Source: Micractinium sp. NFX-FRZ
Lineage: Eukaryota; Chlorophyta; Trebouxiophyceae; Chlorellales; Chlorellaceae
Length of the DNA: 64,000 nt
Direction: 5' to 3'
NCBI GenBank assembly: GCA_029339195.1
Contig: JAPTJF010000216.1
Span: 1-64,000, forward strand
Shown: positions 30,789 to 42,627 of the stretch, one piece after another
How positions within the stretch are numbered: position 1 is the first letter of the stretch
Layout of the letters: the number at the start of each line of letters is the position of its first letter
The notes under the pieces: generated by a model
Told to the model about the DNA's origin: nothing
What the model saw: the letters and a program-made list of their open reading frames with translations, nothing else
The model's database searches: none
Program-made: the position numbers and the translations under genes

Positions 30789-31905
30789 CGCTGGAGGGGA
30801 AGCGTGGGCACGAGATCTGGGAGTCTTGGAGAGGCGAACAAGACGTTCGGGTCAGCACCTTTGGACGAGATGCATCCATGGCATGCTGACTGGTCAGAAT
30901 CAGCCACGCTGGACGAGATCTCAAAGTGCGCACAATCCATAAGAGGTACGCAGGCTGGTGTTTTCATTAAGGTCTGAGGGAGGTGCATCTGCAATGAGCA
31001 CTGCCGCCGGGAGGTGGTCGTTGGCGGTGGCGGCAGCGGCAGCAGTGGCAGCGGCCATGGCACCGGTGGCAATGGACGGCAGCAGCTCCCTCGCGGCCAC
31101 CTCACCACCAACAACAAAGCACACGCTGGCATCCCAGGGGGCAAGCACGGCAGTGACCAGGGCAGGGAGAGACAACCATGTGTGGGCCTGTGTGTGGGGG
31201 TACCAGGTCGCGCCGCCCCATCGCAAGTGCGCGTGTGTGCCTGCACTTTTCTTCTGCCAGAGCAGCAGGAAAGCTGCCGGTGTCACTGGGCCACCAGGTA
31301 GTCCGCTGAGGCCAGCGCACCCTCAAGAACGACCCCTATCGGTGCAAGGGGTCATGCTGCCCAGGCGCCATCGCGAGCTAGGTTTCCAGGAGGGCATGCA
31401 TGTAGAGCTGCAACCACACACACACCAAGGCATCTCTGACCTTGCACAAGTGGCACTGGCCCTCTCCACACTGCCTCCACATGCGTGGGCCTGTCTCAGA
31501 GCATAGGCAGGTTGTGACGTGCTACAGAAATGGGGGAGAGAGTGAGGTTGCAAGAGCGTTGCGGGAGAAGCCCAGCCGCGCGCTGCCGCGTGGCAGGGTG
31601 GCGTGACGGGGGAAGCGGCGAGAAAGCCGGGCAGCCACATGGGTTACTGAGTACTCATATAACGAGGCTGAGCTGGCTGCCCACAGCTGGGCGCCGCCCC
31701 GCCCCGCCAGCTGCTGCTGCTAGATAGGGTGAGGGTACAGTGTTGGCTTGGTGGTGGGGAAGGCTGTTGCGTGCTGCGGTCCTGCTGCTGCTGCTGCGGG
31801 CCGGCGGATCTTGGGGATCGAGCACGTCGGCTCCTCTCCATTACGAACGGCTGCCGTGCGCATCAAACCCAAGTGCCCGTCGCGCCACTGCTCAATGCCA
31901 GCTGC
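30789..31905. other. Spacer between DUF3455-like and RPL18 genes
   Basis: Expected to hold the DUF3455-like promoter and the RPL18 3' UTR. A plus-strand frame from ATG at 30994 to 31506 begins with an Ala-rich hydrophobic MSTAAGRWSLAVAAAAA. The opposite strand is equally open over part of it. Neither has family similarity, splice-consistent extensions or a clear start context, so neither is called a gene. Confidence 0.45.
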
Positions 31906-33258
31906 TTAGAAGTTGAGGCCGTTCTCGCGAGCCGCATCCGCAAGCGCCTGCACGCGGCCGTGGTACCGGAAGCCGCCGCGGTCAAAGCACACCTGCAAGG
32001 GAGGGCCCAAGACACACACATATGCGGAATGAGTGCAGTTGGTTGCAAACAAGGAGGGACAGCTTGGGTTGTGCCTCACATGCACGGGCAGCCGGCAAGC
32101 CACCCTTCAAGTTGCCTCGCTCTGGTGCTTGCCACACTGCTTCCAGCGCGCATGCTGCCGTGCCGGTGCCCGCCTGCGCGCCGCTCCCGCGTGCTGTTTC
32201 ACCAGTACTTGCATGCGCCCCTCGCCAACCTTGCCACCCACCAGCCCAAACGTGATGTGTGCACCCAGCACCCATGCCTTTGTTACGCTTGCACAGCTCC
32301 GCACTGTGCAGTGCTTGGCTCGCACCACCCAGCACCCGCCTCACGCCACTGCCCTCCTCTACCACCCCCACACACGCCACCTTGCACCCACCTTCTCAAT
32401 GTTCTTCTGCTTGCACAGCTCCGCAATCTTGGCCCCCACCAGCTTGGCGGCCTCCACGTTGGACGCGGCCTCCCCGTTCAGGGCAGCCCGGATCTCAGGG
32501 TTGAGCGTGGAGGTGGCAGCCAGGGTGTTTGCCGTCACGTCATCAATCACCTGCAACAGGGTGGCAGCGGGCAGCAGCGCGACGGGTGAGAAGACGGCGC
32601 GACGCGGGTGCTGCCATGCAGAGGCGCCACCCAAGGTGCCCCCGCCGCCTCAACTGCTCGCTGCAAACAGAGTCTGCAATTACGTGCGTCAGCTGGCCGC
32701 CAGTCACCTGCGCGTAGATGTGGTTGTTGGAGCGGAAGACCGCCAGGCGTGGCCGCTCAGTGGTGCCCTCCACCTGCACCACAGCACACGGCACAGCGCA
32801 CTGGTCAGTTACAGAGCACCCCCAGCCATTCTTATACTCCCGCTTGCGGCGTACTGTGCGCCACTATGCAAGCTGTGCTCCGCGGGTGCTGCTGCAAACA
32901 GCGCAAGACCCCGCCGCGTGTGCGCCCGCCCGCCGCTGCCGCCGCCGCACCTTGCTGCGAATGCGCTTGTGCCGCTTGTCCGTCGACTCGCGGCGGGTCA
33001 TCACCCGCGCCTCTACCGTGAACTGCCGGGGCAGGCCTGCAGAGAAGGGCCCACACAAACCAGAGCCGCTCACACCAAAGGGAGCCCCGTCAGCCGCGGC
33101 TAGCCAGTGGCGCATTCCCGCCGCCTGCACCACCAACACCAGCACAACGGCTCACCGCTGCGTGTAAGGGCTGCTGCGGGCTGCATGGCCGGAGCCTGCA
33201 GCGAGCGCTGCACGCTGAGCCCGCTGAAGGACGAGAAACGCTGCGTAGCGGCCTGCAT
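31906..33258 (-). CDS. PRPL18: Chloroplast 50S ribosomal protein L18 (uL18c)
   Basis: Exons (minus): 33156..33258, 32951..33036, 32708..32773, 32392..32550, 31906..31992; 501 nt, 166 aa, all in phase. A ~45 aa Ser/Ala/Arg-rich transit peptide ([20 protein letters not shown]) precedes a bacterial-type L18: [69 protein letters not shown] and the classic C-terminus [20 protein letters not shown] with ARENGLNF. It binds 5S rRNA in the central protuberance of the plastid large subunit. The RNase M5-like gene in this window may process the same RNA; they are not linked in an operon. Length is normal for plastid L18. Confidence 0.95.
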
Positions 33259-33811
33259 TGTTGCGAAAGCCTCCACACTCCACCAGCACTAGCTCCCGCC
33301 TCAACACAAGCGCCGATGGCTGGTGGAGTTGTGGCTCGGGTTGCCCCTGGCTGGTGGAAAGGCCCCAATGCATGGCCCCTCCAGGCCCTCTTACTTACTT
33401 CCCGGATGCTCAGAGCGCTGCAAACGCAGGGAAGGAGGCGGGCAAGTTGGAGAGCGGGAATTCCACTGCCACATGTTGAACCTTGCGGGCACTAGCGCTG
33501 CTGCTTGAGCAGGGCATAGAGGCAGGTTTGCGTGCAAGCCATAACTCGATCCAGCCAGCCGTCGCAACTTCACCGCTGCCCAGTTGCTCCCGCCGCCAGC
33601 GGCCTCCGGCCGGTGCCGCTCATACTCTCACCTGCGCTTGCACCGTGAGCCTCAGCAAGCAGCCTTGCTCCAGTGCTACAAACCTCAAGCCAACAAGTAT
33701 GTTCATGCAGGATAGGAATGTGAGAACCATCGCTTGCCTGGGCGCCTTGGCGCAGCCTTCAGCTGTAGAGCGTCTCTCGAGGAGTCGGAGGCCCTGCCCT
33801 GCCCATTGATG

Positions 33812-33831
33812 ATTCAATACTACTGATAGTA
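33812..33831. repeat. Perfect 8-bp inverted repeat (hairpin)
   Basis: CAATACTA CTGA TAGTATTG: 8-bp perfect arms with a 4-nt loop, in an AT-rich patch. It lies upstream of the minus-strand RPL18 gene. Function unknown. Confidence 0.8.
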
Positions 33832-33854
33832 TTGATGTTCTATTTACCTCAAGA

Positions 33855-33898
33855 GTGTCGATTTATGAGTTTGAAAGTGTCGATTTATGAGTTTGAAA
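33855..33898. repeat. 22-bp tandem direct duplication
   Basis: The unit GTGTCGATTTATGAGTTTGA plus AA occurs twice in exact tandem in an intergenic spacer. Confidence 0.9.
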
Positions 33899-34061
33899 GT
33901 GCGTGCACAACTAGCATGTGGTCAGACATGCATGCACCCGCTCACTTTGTTGGCCAGCAAGGCCCTCAGGCTCCCTGCCCGCTGCTAGCACCCTGGCCCT
34001 GCCTCCTCAGCCGCCAGCCTGTCAAGTCGCGTCAACCGGGATTCGCTTGGCTTGGGTTAGC

Positions 34062-34066
34062 TTACA
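34062..34066 (-). terminator. Candidate TGTAA polyadenylation signal of VTC2
   Basis: The first minus-strand TGTAA I see after the VTC2 stop, about 1.06 kb downstream. It is unusually far, so uncertain. Confidence 0.25.
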
Positions 34067-35126
34067 TAGATAAGAAGGGAGTGCGGGCACAAGTTTGGGT
34101 GACCCACGTGAAGTCAAAAGGGCGGCAGAGCCGTGTCGCCGCCAACATGACGCCTGGGTGCCACGGGGGGACATTGCCAGATGCAAAGAACTGAGAAGGG
34201 ACTGAGGGGGGCGACGGAGGCGGCGGGGTGCTCTGGGCACTCGAAAAGGAACGGGGAAAAAAACCTGGGCAACATCGTCCATGTACAATGTCCATGTGGG
34301 GAAGATGGGGGTGGGGCTGAGACAATTCTGCGGCTCAAAAGCAGCGGCAACAACAAAACAAAATGAGAGACAGCAACAACACGCGCACAGTGGTTTGTTG
34401 GTTGGTTCTGAATGGGCAGTTTGAGGAGGGGGGTCGGGGGGGGAAGGGGAGGGCAAGCGGGTGTGGCGCCCAGGCAGCCGCTGCCACACAAGAGGTTTGA
34501 TTCAACGCGTGTGCCTCTCTTTGGCTGCACCCGCCGTGCCGCTGCAGGGGCTGCTGCACCAGTGCCAGCACATGTGCGTGCCATACATAGCACGTGTGTG
34601 CCGTGCTGCATGCGCCGCGCAGGCATTGTTGTTTGTTCGACGGGTGCCGCTCGCTCCGTTCCGCCCCACTCGCACCACCACGCCCCGCAGGCGCAGCCGG
34701 GCAGGGGCCCGCCGCAGCCGTAGCCTGCGTGATACTAAGCCATACTAAGCCTGATATTGGCTGGCCGCTAAACAGTCGTCGCCGTTGCCGCTGCTGCAGG
34801 CCGCTGCCGCAACGGGAGTCGTCGCGAGAGGCAGCGGCCGCGCTGCCGGCAAGCTGGTGGCATCCGGGTGGGGGCTGGCCTGCTGCCCACAACATCAAGG
34901 GATGGGCGCTCTGCTGCTCTGCAAGCGGGGCACAGAGGCCCGGGCGCTCCGCACCGCACCCGAGGGCGCAGCGGGCGCAGCACCGGGCCTCAGAGGGCTG
35001 GCCGCCGGTGGCTGGCCGGCCGCCGGGCGGGCGCCGCGCAGAGCAGGGTCTCTGCCCGCAGCAGGCGCCGCGGCCGGCTCGGAGCAGCGTGTGATTAGAG
35101 CAGGTCCAGGTGGGAGGCGCCCCGGC

Positions 35127-38100
35127 TCAGAGCAGGCCGTCGAGGGCGATGCGCGCAATGTCGCCAAACCGCTGCTCACTGCACGAGGCCAGCTCCAGCA
35201 GGCGCCACGCGCTCTCCTGGCTCACGTCGTCGTAATCCTCCTGGCGCTTGAGCACCACGTGCCCCGCAATCTCCCAGGCGGCAGGGTCGACCTGCGTCTC
35301 CAGCACGTCTGCCGGGTGGCGCAAGTGGAGGGTGGGGTGGGGAGGAGAGGGCGGGGCGGGGTGAGGACGGACGAGGCGGGGGCGAGGCAGGGGAGGTCCG
35401 GGGCAGGCGCAGGAGGGCTGGCCAGGTGGCAGAGCAGCGCAGGGGACGCTTGGGAGCAGGAGCAGGCAGGCAGGCAGCTGCCACTGTGTAGGGCTGCCAA
35501 TGCCAATCATCAGCCATTGCCACCCACTCTTATGCCTTGCCCCTGCTGCCCCCCGGCTGGCTGGCTCACCCTCGGGGATGAGGCCGCGCGCCTTCTTCTC
35601 GGCAAAGCAGTTGGGGAAGAGGAAGACGCGGGCGCCGCAGTCGGCGATGAACAGGTTGTGCGGCACGTTGGCGGCGGTCAGCCGCTGGCAGGCAGTGCCC
35701 ACCAGGTCGGCCAGCTGCGGGGAGTGAAAGAAGGGGGGGAGGGAGGGAGGGAGAGGCGGGTTGTGGAGTGGTGAGCAGGGGGCAGTGGCGGGCAGCGCAG
35801 GCGCAGGTACAGGCCGACAGGCAGGCAGCCGCCAGTGGAGCGCAAGACAGCTGCCCCACAACTGAGCTGGCATGCAAGTTGCTCATCAGGCCAACACCCT
35901 GCCCCGCAGCACCCTGCCCAGCTGCTGCACCCCACACCAGCGCCCTCCCCTCCCCCTCTCAACAACCAACAGGCCGGCTCTGCCCCGCCCTGCCCGGCCC
36001 CCCAGCAGCAAGCGAGCTCACCTCGCGCAGCGACTCGCCCGCCTCAAACACCAGCGTCCTCACGGGGTACTCCAGCAGCCGCTCCACGCGCACGCCGCTG
36101 GCGGCACGCCGCCGCGACTTGCCGCCGCACCCCGCAATGGAGGCCCTGCCAGCAGGGGGCAGGGCGGCGCCAGCGGGGGCGCCCGCGGGGGCGCTGCCGG
36201 TGGTGTTGCCGGCGGTGCTGTCGGTGCAGTGGCCGGCCAGGCCCATGCCCGCCAGGTCCAGGGGCGCGGTGGGTGCGCGCTCCATGGCAAAGGGCGCTGC
36301 CAGGTAGTAGGCCTGGAAGTGCAGGTGGTTGATGGTGCCGTAGGCGCCCAGCGAGTTGAAGGCGAGCCGGAAGTAGGGGTTGTCTGCAGGGGTGGATGGG
36401 GCGGGAGGTGGCAAGTATGGTGAGGAGGGAGACAAGAGGGGGCACGGGGAGGGCGGTGGCGAGGCGGGCACTGAGGGACACCTGCGGCCCCAGCCAAACC
36501 CTCTCCCCATTCCTCCCTCCCACCAATGGTGGGCCAGCAAGCCACCAAAGCCTGCCCAGCACACACTCACACACACAGACACAAGCGGCGCCCCGCGCTC
36601 ACCCGCCTCGCGCGCAAAGTGCAGGGCCAGCAGCAGGGTGTCTGGCGTGACGAGCTGGGGCAGGTTGTCCAGGGCGCGGGGGACCAGCAGGACGTGGCCA
36701 TACTCAATGGGCGACACGTTGATGTAGACCAGGGAGGGGGAGGTGCGCGGGGGGGCCTGCAGGCGGGGGGAAGGCATGGCGGGCAGGTGTGGATGGTCGG
36801 CAGCAAGGCAGCTGGCAGGTTGCATCACATCACAGCACAGCGCAGGGTGACATCACAGCACAGCGCAGGGCAGGGCAGGGCAGCGCAGGGCGGCTGCTCA
36901 CCGCCGGCTGGAAGGCGGGCTTGGAGACGCGGCGGGCGGCGGGCTCAAACATGAAGAGCACCTGGCAATGGGCGGGGAGGGAGCAGTAGTACAGGAAGTT
37001 GAGTGCAAGGAGGGGCACGGGGGCTCCTCTGGGAGGGTGGGAGCTGGGCGCATCTGCTTACAATAAATAGCCCCAGCACAACAACTTGGTTCCCTGCTCG
37101 TCCCGCCCCCCCGCTCCCACGCCCTGCCACACGCCCCCCTCACCTCCTTCTGCAGCGCCTTCTTGAAGTTGAACTTGGCGTCATCAAAGGACTGGGCCAC
37201 CTGCAGAGAGGGGGCAGGGTGTGATGGGCGGGGAGAAGGCAAGGTGTGAGCGGGCGAAATCAGATTTGGTGTGATGACAAGGGCTGCTTCCAGGCCGGTT
37301 GTGTCGTCCCCGCTATGCTGCCTCTAACCTCCCGCTATGCAGTCACGCCCCGACAGCAACAGTTCGAAATCAGCTCCAAATGCGCAAACAAAGAGGTGAA
37401 GGATAACCTAGACAATGCGGCACCTGATGGGGCGGGCGCTTCACACCCCAGCCGCCCACCGACACCAACAACTCCCCACACACACCCACACACTTTTAAG
37501 TGGCCAACCCGGCTCCCCCTCGCTCAACCGCCCCACCTGGTCGATGCGGAACTCAGTGGGGCGCTTCTTGCTCAGCCGCCCTTCGTTGCACTGGGCGATG
37601 AAGCCATAAGAGCCGGGGACCAGCTTGGTGGGGCAGGCGGTGACGTCGTAGCGGAACAGGCCCGCCTCGGCGCGGTCCTCCCACTCGCCCAGCAGCAGCG
37701 CGTCCAGCACGCTGCGCTGGGGCACCACCTGCGGCACGGCGGGCGCACGGCACAGCAGATGAGTGGCTGGCACAGCATAGCAGGTGACTGGTGGGCAGCT
37801 GCGCTGGGGGTTGCCCCAGCCCGGCGTTGCACAGGCTTGGCATGGCATGCTGGGGAGGGCAGGGTGGAAAGGGCAGGCTGCCGCCGTTGCAACTAATGGA
37901 GCCCTGCCCGCTGCTGGCGTGATCCGCACCGCACACGCAGGGGGGGATGCGCACCTGGGTGGCAGAGCCCCCAGAGTCGGAGCCATCCAGGGAGGACTCC
38001 TCGTCAGAGGCTCCACTGCAGGGAGAGGCAGAGGCAGAGGCGGGGTGGGGGAGAAGTTGAGAGGCAAATAGGTCGCACAATGGGGCCAGTAGGTAGGGCA

Positions 38101-38197
38101 GCGGCAGCAGCAACCACTAGAAGGTGCCTAGAGCTGCACACTTGCATTGCATGGGAATGGAAGCCAGACAGCACGCCCAGCCAGCCAGCCAGCCAGC

Positions 38198-38229
<32 letters not shown>

Positions 38230-38600
38230 AAAAAAACAAGCCACGCAGCCATCCAGCTGCCCGCCCACCTGTCGTCCACATCGGGCACGGATGCAGCGCC
38301 GGGGCTGGCGCCAGCGGCGGCGGTGGCCAGGTCTGAGAAGGAGCCAAAGGAGCGCACACGCTTTGCCTCAAACACATCTTGTGAGGGGAAGGTGTAGAGG
38401 GGCATGAGGGAGGCGCCGGCGGAGACGTCGTGCACCGCCTTGTCCGGGGTGCTGAGCACGCCCTTGCTGGGCAGGACGGGCGAGCCGCGCTCGCCGCAGG
38501 CGGCGCCGGCGGTGGCGCCCCCGCCGGACGCCCCCTCCTGCTCCCCAGCCAGCTGGGTGAGCGAGTAGACGGTGTTGGCGCGGGTGAGTGTGAGCGGCAT
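35127..38600 (-). CDS. VTC2: GDP-L-galactose phosphorylase (ascorbate biosynthesis)
   Basis: Exons (minus): 38269..38600, 37955..38015, 37537..37728, 37144..37200, 36902..36961, 36603..36756, 36022..36383, 35570..35714, 35127..35308; 1545 nt, 514 aa, all phases agree. The ~110 aa N-terminal region is low-complexity. The GGP core follows: LDALLLGEWEDRAEAGLFRY, YGFIAQCNEGRLSKKRPTEF, FNFKKALQKE, VYINVSPIEYGHVLLVPRAL, then the HIT-type active site NHLHFQAYYL (HxHxQ) at ~300-310. VPHNLFIADCGARVFLFPNC and WEIAGHVVLKRQEDYDDVSQ end the domain. It converts GDP-L-galactose to L-galactose-1-phosphate, the committed step of the Smirnoff-Wheeler pathway, in cytosol or nucleus. A ~45 aa Gly/Ala/Pro-rich insertion follows the HIT motif. 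Plant homologues are controlled by an upstream ORF; I did not find a convincing one here. Confidence 0.95.
36825..36885. repeat. CATCACAGCACAGC repeat in VTC2 intron
   Basis: Imperfect tandem CATCACAGCACAGCGCAGGG units between VTC2 exons 5 and 6. It resembles the 20066 and 58672 tracts. Confidence 0.85.
38176..38228. repeat. (CAGC)n microsatellite in VTC2 intron 1
   Basis: Tandem CAGC/CCAG units with one slip, 40 bp from the exon 1 donor. Confidence 0.9.
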
Positions 38601-39619
38601 GGTGGCTGCTGGGTGGTGGTGTTTCAGAGGGCCGAGGGTATGGCTAGAAGGGCGGGGGTGGTGGGGCGGTGGGGCGGCGGTGGAGATATGCCACAGTGCT
38701 GCGGTCCGTCAGTGCTGGCTGATATGAAAGGAGGAATGAAATGGGCCACGCTAATTGCGGCGTTGCGGTAGCTGGTTGGCCGTCACGCTATGATACAGCT
38801 TATTGTTCAGCTGTTCAAGCACGACCACCGCCAGACTTGCGCACGGCGTCCTGCAACATGTGGTGGTGGGGAGCGGGTGCAGGGGCGCCGGCTCAGCGGC
38901 GGCGAGAAGGTGGCGCCTCCCCCACACCGCCAGGCCGCCCTCCACGCCACATATGTGTTCTCTCAGCGCGATTGAGTGGCTGGGTGTGGCGGCCGCGGAC
39001 ATATGCCGCTGGCGCAGCACTCTTGCCTGCGGGCGTCCTCCAAGCTTGGGGCTAGCACCACGACCACCAGACCGGTGAGTTGTCAGCATTTGCGAGAACT
39101 GAGCATCACTGGGTGGCTGGAAGTTTTTCGTTTTTGTGCGGTCCCTGACGCGGGTTGTCCGAGGGGCGGGGCTGCTGGCACCAGGGGTCCGGGGGGGGCT
39201 TTGGAAGGGTGGTGGTGGAGGTGAAATGAGTCAAGAAGTTCAAGGTTCACGGCAACCGTGTCGAGGGGTCACGTCATACGGACCCAGCACCCTCTCATGC
39301 ATCCACACATTGTCCACTGGGGCGCTCGCATGCGCCCCAGGGAAGCGAACGGAGCGAATTGGCCGGCCAGGTCGAGCTGAATTGGCCTGGGCGCTTGAGG
39401 CCGGCCGTCTGCCGGCCGCCTGCCGCTGGGCACCGCCCGTCTGCTCGTCCCTCATTATAACTCGTACTTGTCACGCCCCACCCAGCCCGCCGGCCTGTTT
39501 TGCGTCACATTGTCACATTTGGTCAGCAAGTCAGCAGTCAGAGGGGGCAGAGCACGAAACGGGGGAAGGTGGAAGGGGGCCCCCCGCAGGGCCCCACGGC
39601 AAGCCGCGTGCCACGGATG
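38601..39619. other. VTC2 promoter and AAMP 3' region
   Basis: Spacer between two minus-strand genes. No coding exon supported. I saw no minus-strand TGTAA close to the AAMP stop. Confidence 0.5.
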
Positions 39620-42600
39620 TCACGCAACCGCGCCGCTGCTGCTGCCTTCCAGCAAGCTGAACACGCGTGCGCTGTTGTCCTCGCTGCCCGCCAGCACCCA
39701 GTTGCCATCTGGGCTGACTGCCAGGTCCTGAACGGAGTCCCGGAAGCCGCGCCACGTGTGCACGTTGGCCCCCGTCCGCGTGTCCCAGCACTGCACCGTG
39801 CCGTCCATGCAGCCGGTGAACACCAGCGGCTGGGTGGGGTGCTGCGCCAGCCGCGTCACGCCCTGCAGTGCGGCGCAGCAGGGCGTTGGGAGGCACAGGG
39901 GGGCGGGTCAATAAGGCAATACGTCACGGGCTCAGCAGGCTCTGGGGTTTGGGAGCAAGCCTGGGCAGCTGCACGCCCCACCGCAGCAGCTTTTGAGCGG
40001 CTCCAGAAGGTGCCTGACCCGCTTGGCGTGCCCCCGCTCCCTCCCCTCAAGAGGCGCTAACATATTGCAGGTGCACTGGCCATCGCAGGGTCTGGGTTCC
40101 ACCCCCCCCATCAGGCTGCCCCAGCACCGCCATCCCTCACACCCCACTCCCCCTGCATCACTCATGCAACACTTCCATGCACCCTGCCTGCACTTCTCCA
40201 TGCCCACATGCTGACAGATGACGCGCATGCTGGCCACCGCAGCCCCAAGGCCACACACTCAAGCTGGAAGCCCCCAGCCTCACCTCCTCATGCTGACAGA
40301 TGGCGCGCGTGCTGACCACTGCGGCACCCAGGTCCCACACCATCAGGCGGCCATCCATGCCCGCGCTGAGCGCGACGTGCGGCAGGTGGCGGGAGAAGGC
40401 CACCGCTTCCACGCTGTTGTCCTCCTCATGGCCATGCAGGGAGGCCACCACGCGCCCGTTGTGGATATTGACCACCTGCTTGCAGGCACATGTTGGGAAG
40501 AGGATGTAGGGGTGGGCGGGATGTGGGTTCTGCATGTGGGCAGCACGGTTCTGGATGGGAACGCCGGTTGGTGTCGGAGATTGGGGTGGATGAGGTGAAG
40601 GGTACGGGGCACTCCTCGGGCTGTTTACCTGGCGCGCTGCTGAAAGCTGCTGAAACAGCTTCCAGGCTCGCGTGTGCTGTAGTAAAGGGACCCTCACGTC
40701 TGCCCAGTCACCCAGCTGCCCAGCCCACCTTTGGCACGCCGTCCTCCGATCCACTAATGACGGCGGTGGAGTCGGAGTGGGTGTCCAGGCAGGTCAGGCC
40801 CGAGGTGTGGTAGGGGTGCCCCTGCAGCAGGAGGGCGGCGGTGGGGGTGGGAAAGTATGTGATAAAGAGAGATAAATTCCAGGAGGGCAGCAAGGAGTAA
40901 CAACAGAGCAGGTGCAGCAGCGGCACTGCTGTTGTGCAGGCTACCAGTATTGCAGTCGGACCCAGGCCAGCTCTGGGAAGCTCCTCAGCCAGCCGCCAGG
41001 CTGCACAATGGCACCACACATTGCCCTGCCCACACTTCCCTGCCCTCTATCCAGCCCTTGCTAGTGCACACCTGTGCATCCATTTTGCGCCCCTTGAAAA
41101 GTCTGGGAAGTCCCGCCGTCCCTTTCCCCACCTCCACCTTTACCCGCCCTTTGGAAAATATGGGAAGTCCCGCCATCCCTTTCCCCACCTCCACCTCCAC
41201 CCTCATGCCGTGCCCCCTGTTGGCCCACCCACCCACCTGCACCGTCAGCGTGCACTCCCCGCTCTTGGGGTTCCACACCCGCAGCGTGCCGTCGCCGTCG
41301 CCGCCGCCCGTCACCACCAGCTTGCCGTCGGGTGTGAAGGCTCCGCAGGAGACGGGGCCGCTGTGCCCGGAAAACACCTGCGGGGGGGGGGGGGGGGAGC
41401 GGCCAGGCGGGAGGGGTTGGGGGGAGTGAGGACGAGTGGGAAGCAGCTGCCCTGCATTGCCACCTGAAGCCCAACAACAGCTGGTGCAACCACAACAGCT
41501 GGCAGGGATGTGACCGCGGGCAGCAGCAAGCACCAGGCCCCGGCACTGCTGGTGGCGCGGCACCCTCAACTGAATGCACAGACAGCCGCCAGCCCGCGGT
41601 GGCCCCCGCACCATTCACTGGCGCCCAGCAGACCATGGCAGCCCTCACCTTCAGCTGCCCTCACCCCTTCCAGGACAGCACACCCCTTGGCAAGTCATTT
41701 ACGCACCACGCCCTCCGCGCACCTGCATGCACGCCCCCGTCTGCGCCAGCCACATCCACGCCGTGAAGTCCGCAGCCCCCGCCAGCACCACGTTGCCCTT
41801 GGGGTGCCAGCGCAGCCACTCCACCGCGTCCCCCGGCCCCTCCAGCGTCGCCGTGCACCGCCCGGTGGCAACCTCCCAGATCTTGACGCGCCCATCCATG
41901 CCGCCGCTGGCCAGAGAGTCGCCCGCCGCGTTGAACGCCAGGGCTCCCACAGTGTCGGTGTGCCCGCTCAGCTCCAGCACGGCGCCGCCGGTCTGCTCAA
42001 ACGCCTCCTGCCCCACGCGCCAGATGTACCCGCGGTCGTCGGCGCCGCCGGTGGCCACTAGGTCGTTCTGTGTGGGGCTCCAAGCCACAGAGTACACGCC
42101 GCCTGCCAAGGGGGGCGAGTCGCAAGTCGAGTCCCGAGAGGGTTGGTGGGCTGTGCATGATGCGTGCGGGAGGGGCGGCTGGGTGGAGGGCGCCGCAGGC
42201 GGCACGTGCAGGCAGAGCAAGCCGAGCAGGCATGTGTGCGTTGGCAGGTGCCTAGGCTTGTGCACCGCATCGAGCAGGCCAGGGGCAGGACGCACAGCAG
42301 ACAAGGACGGCAGAGCAAGCTGGCAGCGGCGGCGGCGGCGGCGCACTTGTGTGGCCCTCAAAGGTGTGGATGCTGTCGTCCTCCTCCGCCTGCATCCCCT
42401 CGCTTCCCTCCTCCTCCTCCCCCTCGTCTCCGTCGTCGCTCATGCCCTCCTCTGCAGCAGGGGAGGGGCGCTGTGAGCATGGCTGGCATGGGCGCCTTTG
42501 CTGCACCTTGGCATACACCCTTACCTTCCGCATTGCCCTCCAGGTCGGCCAGCACCTGCGCCCCCTCCTCCAGCTGCCCGTCGGCCTGCCCAACAAAGGC

Positions 42601-42627
42601 TGCATCCTCCTCGCCGCTGTTGGTCAT
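39620..42627 (-). CDS. AAMP: AAMP/Sqt1-type WD40-repeat protein
   Basis: Exons (minus): 42525..42627, 42347..42451, 41723..42102, 41237..41377, 40729..40821, 40284..40475, 39620..39862; 1257 nt, 418 aa, all in phase. An acidic N-terminus (MTNSGEEDAAFVGQADGQLE, then DDGDEGEEEEGSEG) leads into WD repeats: VYSVAWSPTQNDLVATGG, LSGHTDTVGALAFNAAGDSL, GGMDGRVKIWEVATGRC, VEWLRWHPKGNVVLAGAADF, FSGHSGPVSCGAFTPDGKLV, AGMDGRLMVWDLGAAV, FTGCMDGTVQCWDTRTG and VAGSEDNSARVFSLLEG-like last blade. This order and the acidic lead match angio-associated migratory cell protein; the yeast relative Sqt1 chaperones uL16 onto the 60S subunit. A ribosome-assembly role is inferred from family. Intron 6 carries a degenerate copy of the exon 6 edge, and intron 3/4 a tandem duplication. 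Confidence 0.88.
40207..40251 (-). repeat. Intronic copy of AAMP exon 6 edge
   Basis: CATGCTGACAGATGACGCGC and the following ~25 bp mirror 40289-40333, the 3' end of exon 6, with scattered substitutions. It lies in the intron between exons 6 and 7. Confidence 0.8.
41085..41210. repeat. ~62-bp imperfect tandem duplication in AAMP intron
   Basis: Two units share GGGAAGTCCCGCC and TCCCTTTCCCCACCTCCACC. They lie within the intron between exons 4 and 5. Confidence 0.85.

Larger units (their letters stand above)
33259..35126. other. Long spacer: RPL18 promoter and VTC2 3' UTR
   Basis: No gene supported; open frames here are unsplit and lack similarity. It holds a perfect 8-bp inverted repeat at 33812-33831 and a 22-bp direct duplication at 33855-33898. 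A possible minus-strand TGTAA at 34062-34066 would give VTC2 a ~1 kb 3' UTR. Confidence 0.5.

Noticed and set aside
30994..31506. Plus-strand ORF starting MSTAAGRWSLAV
   Set aside because: Hydrophobic Ala-rich start resembles a signal peptide, but the rest has no similarity and the opposite strand is equally open.
34785..35774. 329-codon plus-strand open frame
   Set aside because: Antisense to VTC2 exons 8-9, which encode clear GGP motifs.
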